Assembly (NCBI GenBank): GCA_002476865.1
Contig: DLNA01000023.1
Location: 24,173 to 29,971, forward strand
Source of the DNA: Patescibacteria group bacterium UBA7522
GTDB lineage: Bacteria > Patescibacteriota > CPR2 > UBA1875
Length of the DNA stretch: 5,799 bases
Direction of reading: 5' to 3'
Part shown: in pieces, positions 5,760-5,799 of the stretch
Numbering within the stretch: the stretch's first letter is position 1
Layout of the letters: each line of letters opens with the position of its first letter
Made by a program: the position numbers and the translations under genes
Notes under the pieces: model-generated
What the model was told of the DNA's origin: nothing
The model's input: the letters and a program-made list of their open reading frames with translations, nothing else
The model's database searches: none

Positions 5760-5791
5760 AAATAAAGATCAGGTTTTTCTGATCTTTATTT
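5760..5791. terminator. Perfect 13-bp hairpin, probable intrinsic terminator
   Basis: AAATAAAGATCAG (5760-5772) pairs perfectly with CTGATCTTTATTT (5779-5791) around the loop GTTTTT. The 3' arm is U-rich on both strands (UUUAUUUU on plus; UUUAUUUAUAUUU on minus), so it could stop transcription from either side. No plus-strand gene is visible just before it, so it most likely terminates a leftward gene lying beyond the right edge of the window. Confidence 0.55.
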
Positions 5792-5799
5792 TGGCTCCC

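Overview
This AT-rich, compact window reads as bacterial chromosomal housekeeping DNA. Six genes are clear or well supported and one is tentative. Short gaps, a 4-bp gene overlap, Lys/Ile-rich proteins, a two-base leader in front of lepA and repeat-like DNA inside a core gene suggest an uncultivated, small-genome lineage such as the Candidate Phyla Radiation (Patescibacteria). That assignment is an inference from style and needs a lepA or ruvB tree. TGA, TAA and TAG all end genes here, which fits the standard bacterial code.

Left two thirds, minus strand, in transcription order: yebC (GTG start at 3102), ruvC (ATGA overlap with yebC), a 102-base gap, ruvA, a 14-base gap, ruvB. RuvA and RuvB form the Holliday-junction branch-migration motor and RuvC is the resolvase that cuts the junction. 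YebC belongs to the YebC/TACO1 family, which is often found beside ruvC. A long perfect hairpin lies downstream of ruvB and is the likely end of the unit.

Centre: a divergent promoter region (about 3103-3238). One extended -10 points left to yebC. One consensus -10 points right to lepA, placed so close to the lepA ATG that the mRNA should be essentially leaderless. lepA (elongation factor 4, a ribosome-binding GTPase) is intact, but its G domain carries about 23 extra residues between switch I and switch II. These are encoded by A-rich, repeat-like DNA that begins at a perfect 9-bp inverted repeat.

Right end, minus strand, convergent with lepA: a small arginine- and glutamate-rich, probably coiled-coil protein (59 aa, strong ribosome binding site), then a 42-aa desulforedoxin-type iron protein. 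The latter has exactly the CX2C-X15-CC spacing of the family and is short enough for gene callers to miss. From 5559 to 5799 I see no convincing gene, only AT-rich sequence and a perfect 13-bp hairpin near the window end.

I found no CRISPR array, tRNA, rRNA, insertion sequence or defence genes. The unusual points are the lepA insertion, the leaderless lepA start and the overlooked mini-proteins; none of them amounts to a demonstrated new system.
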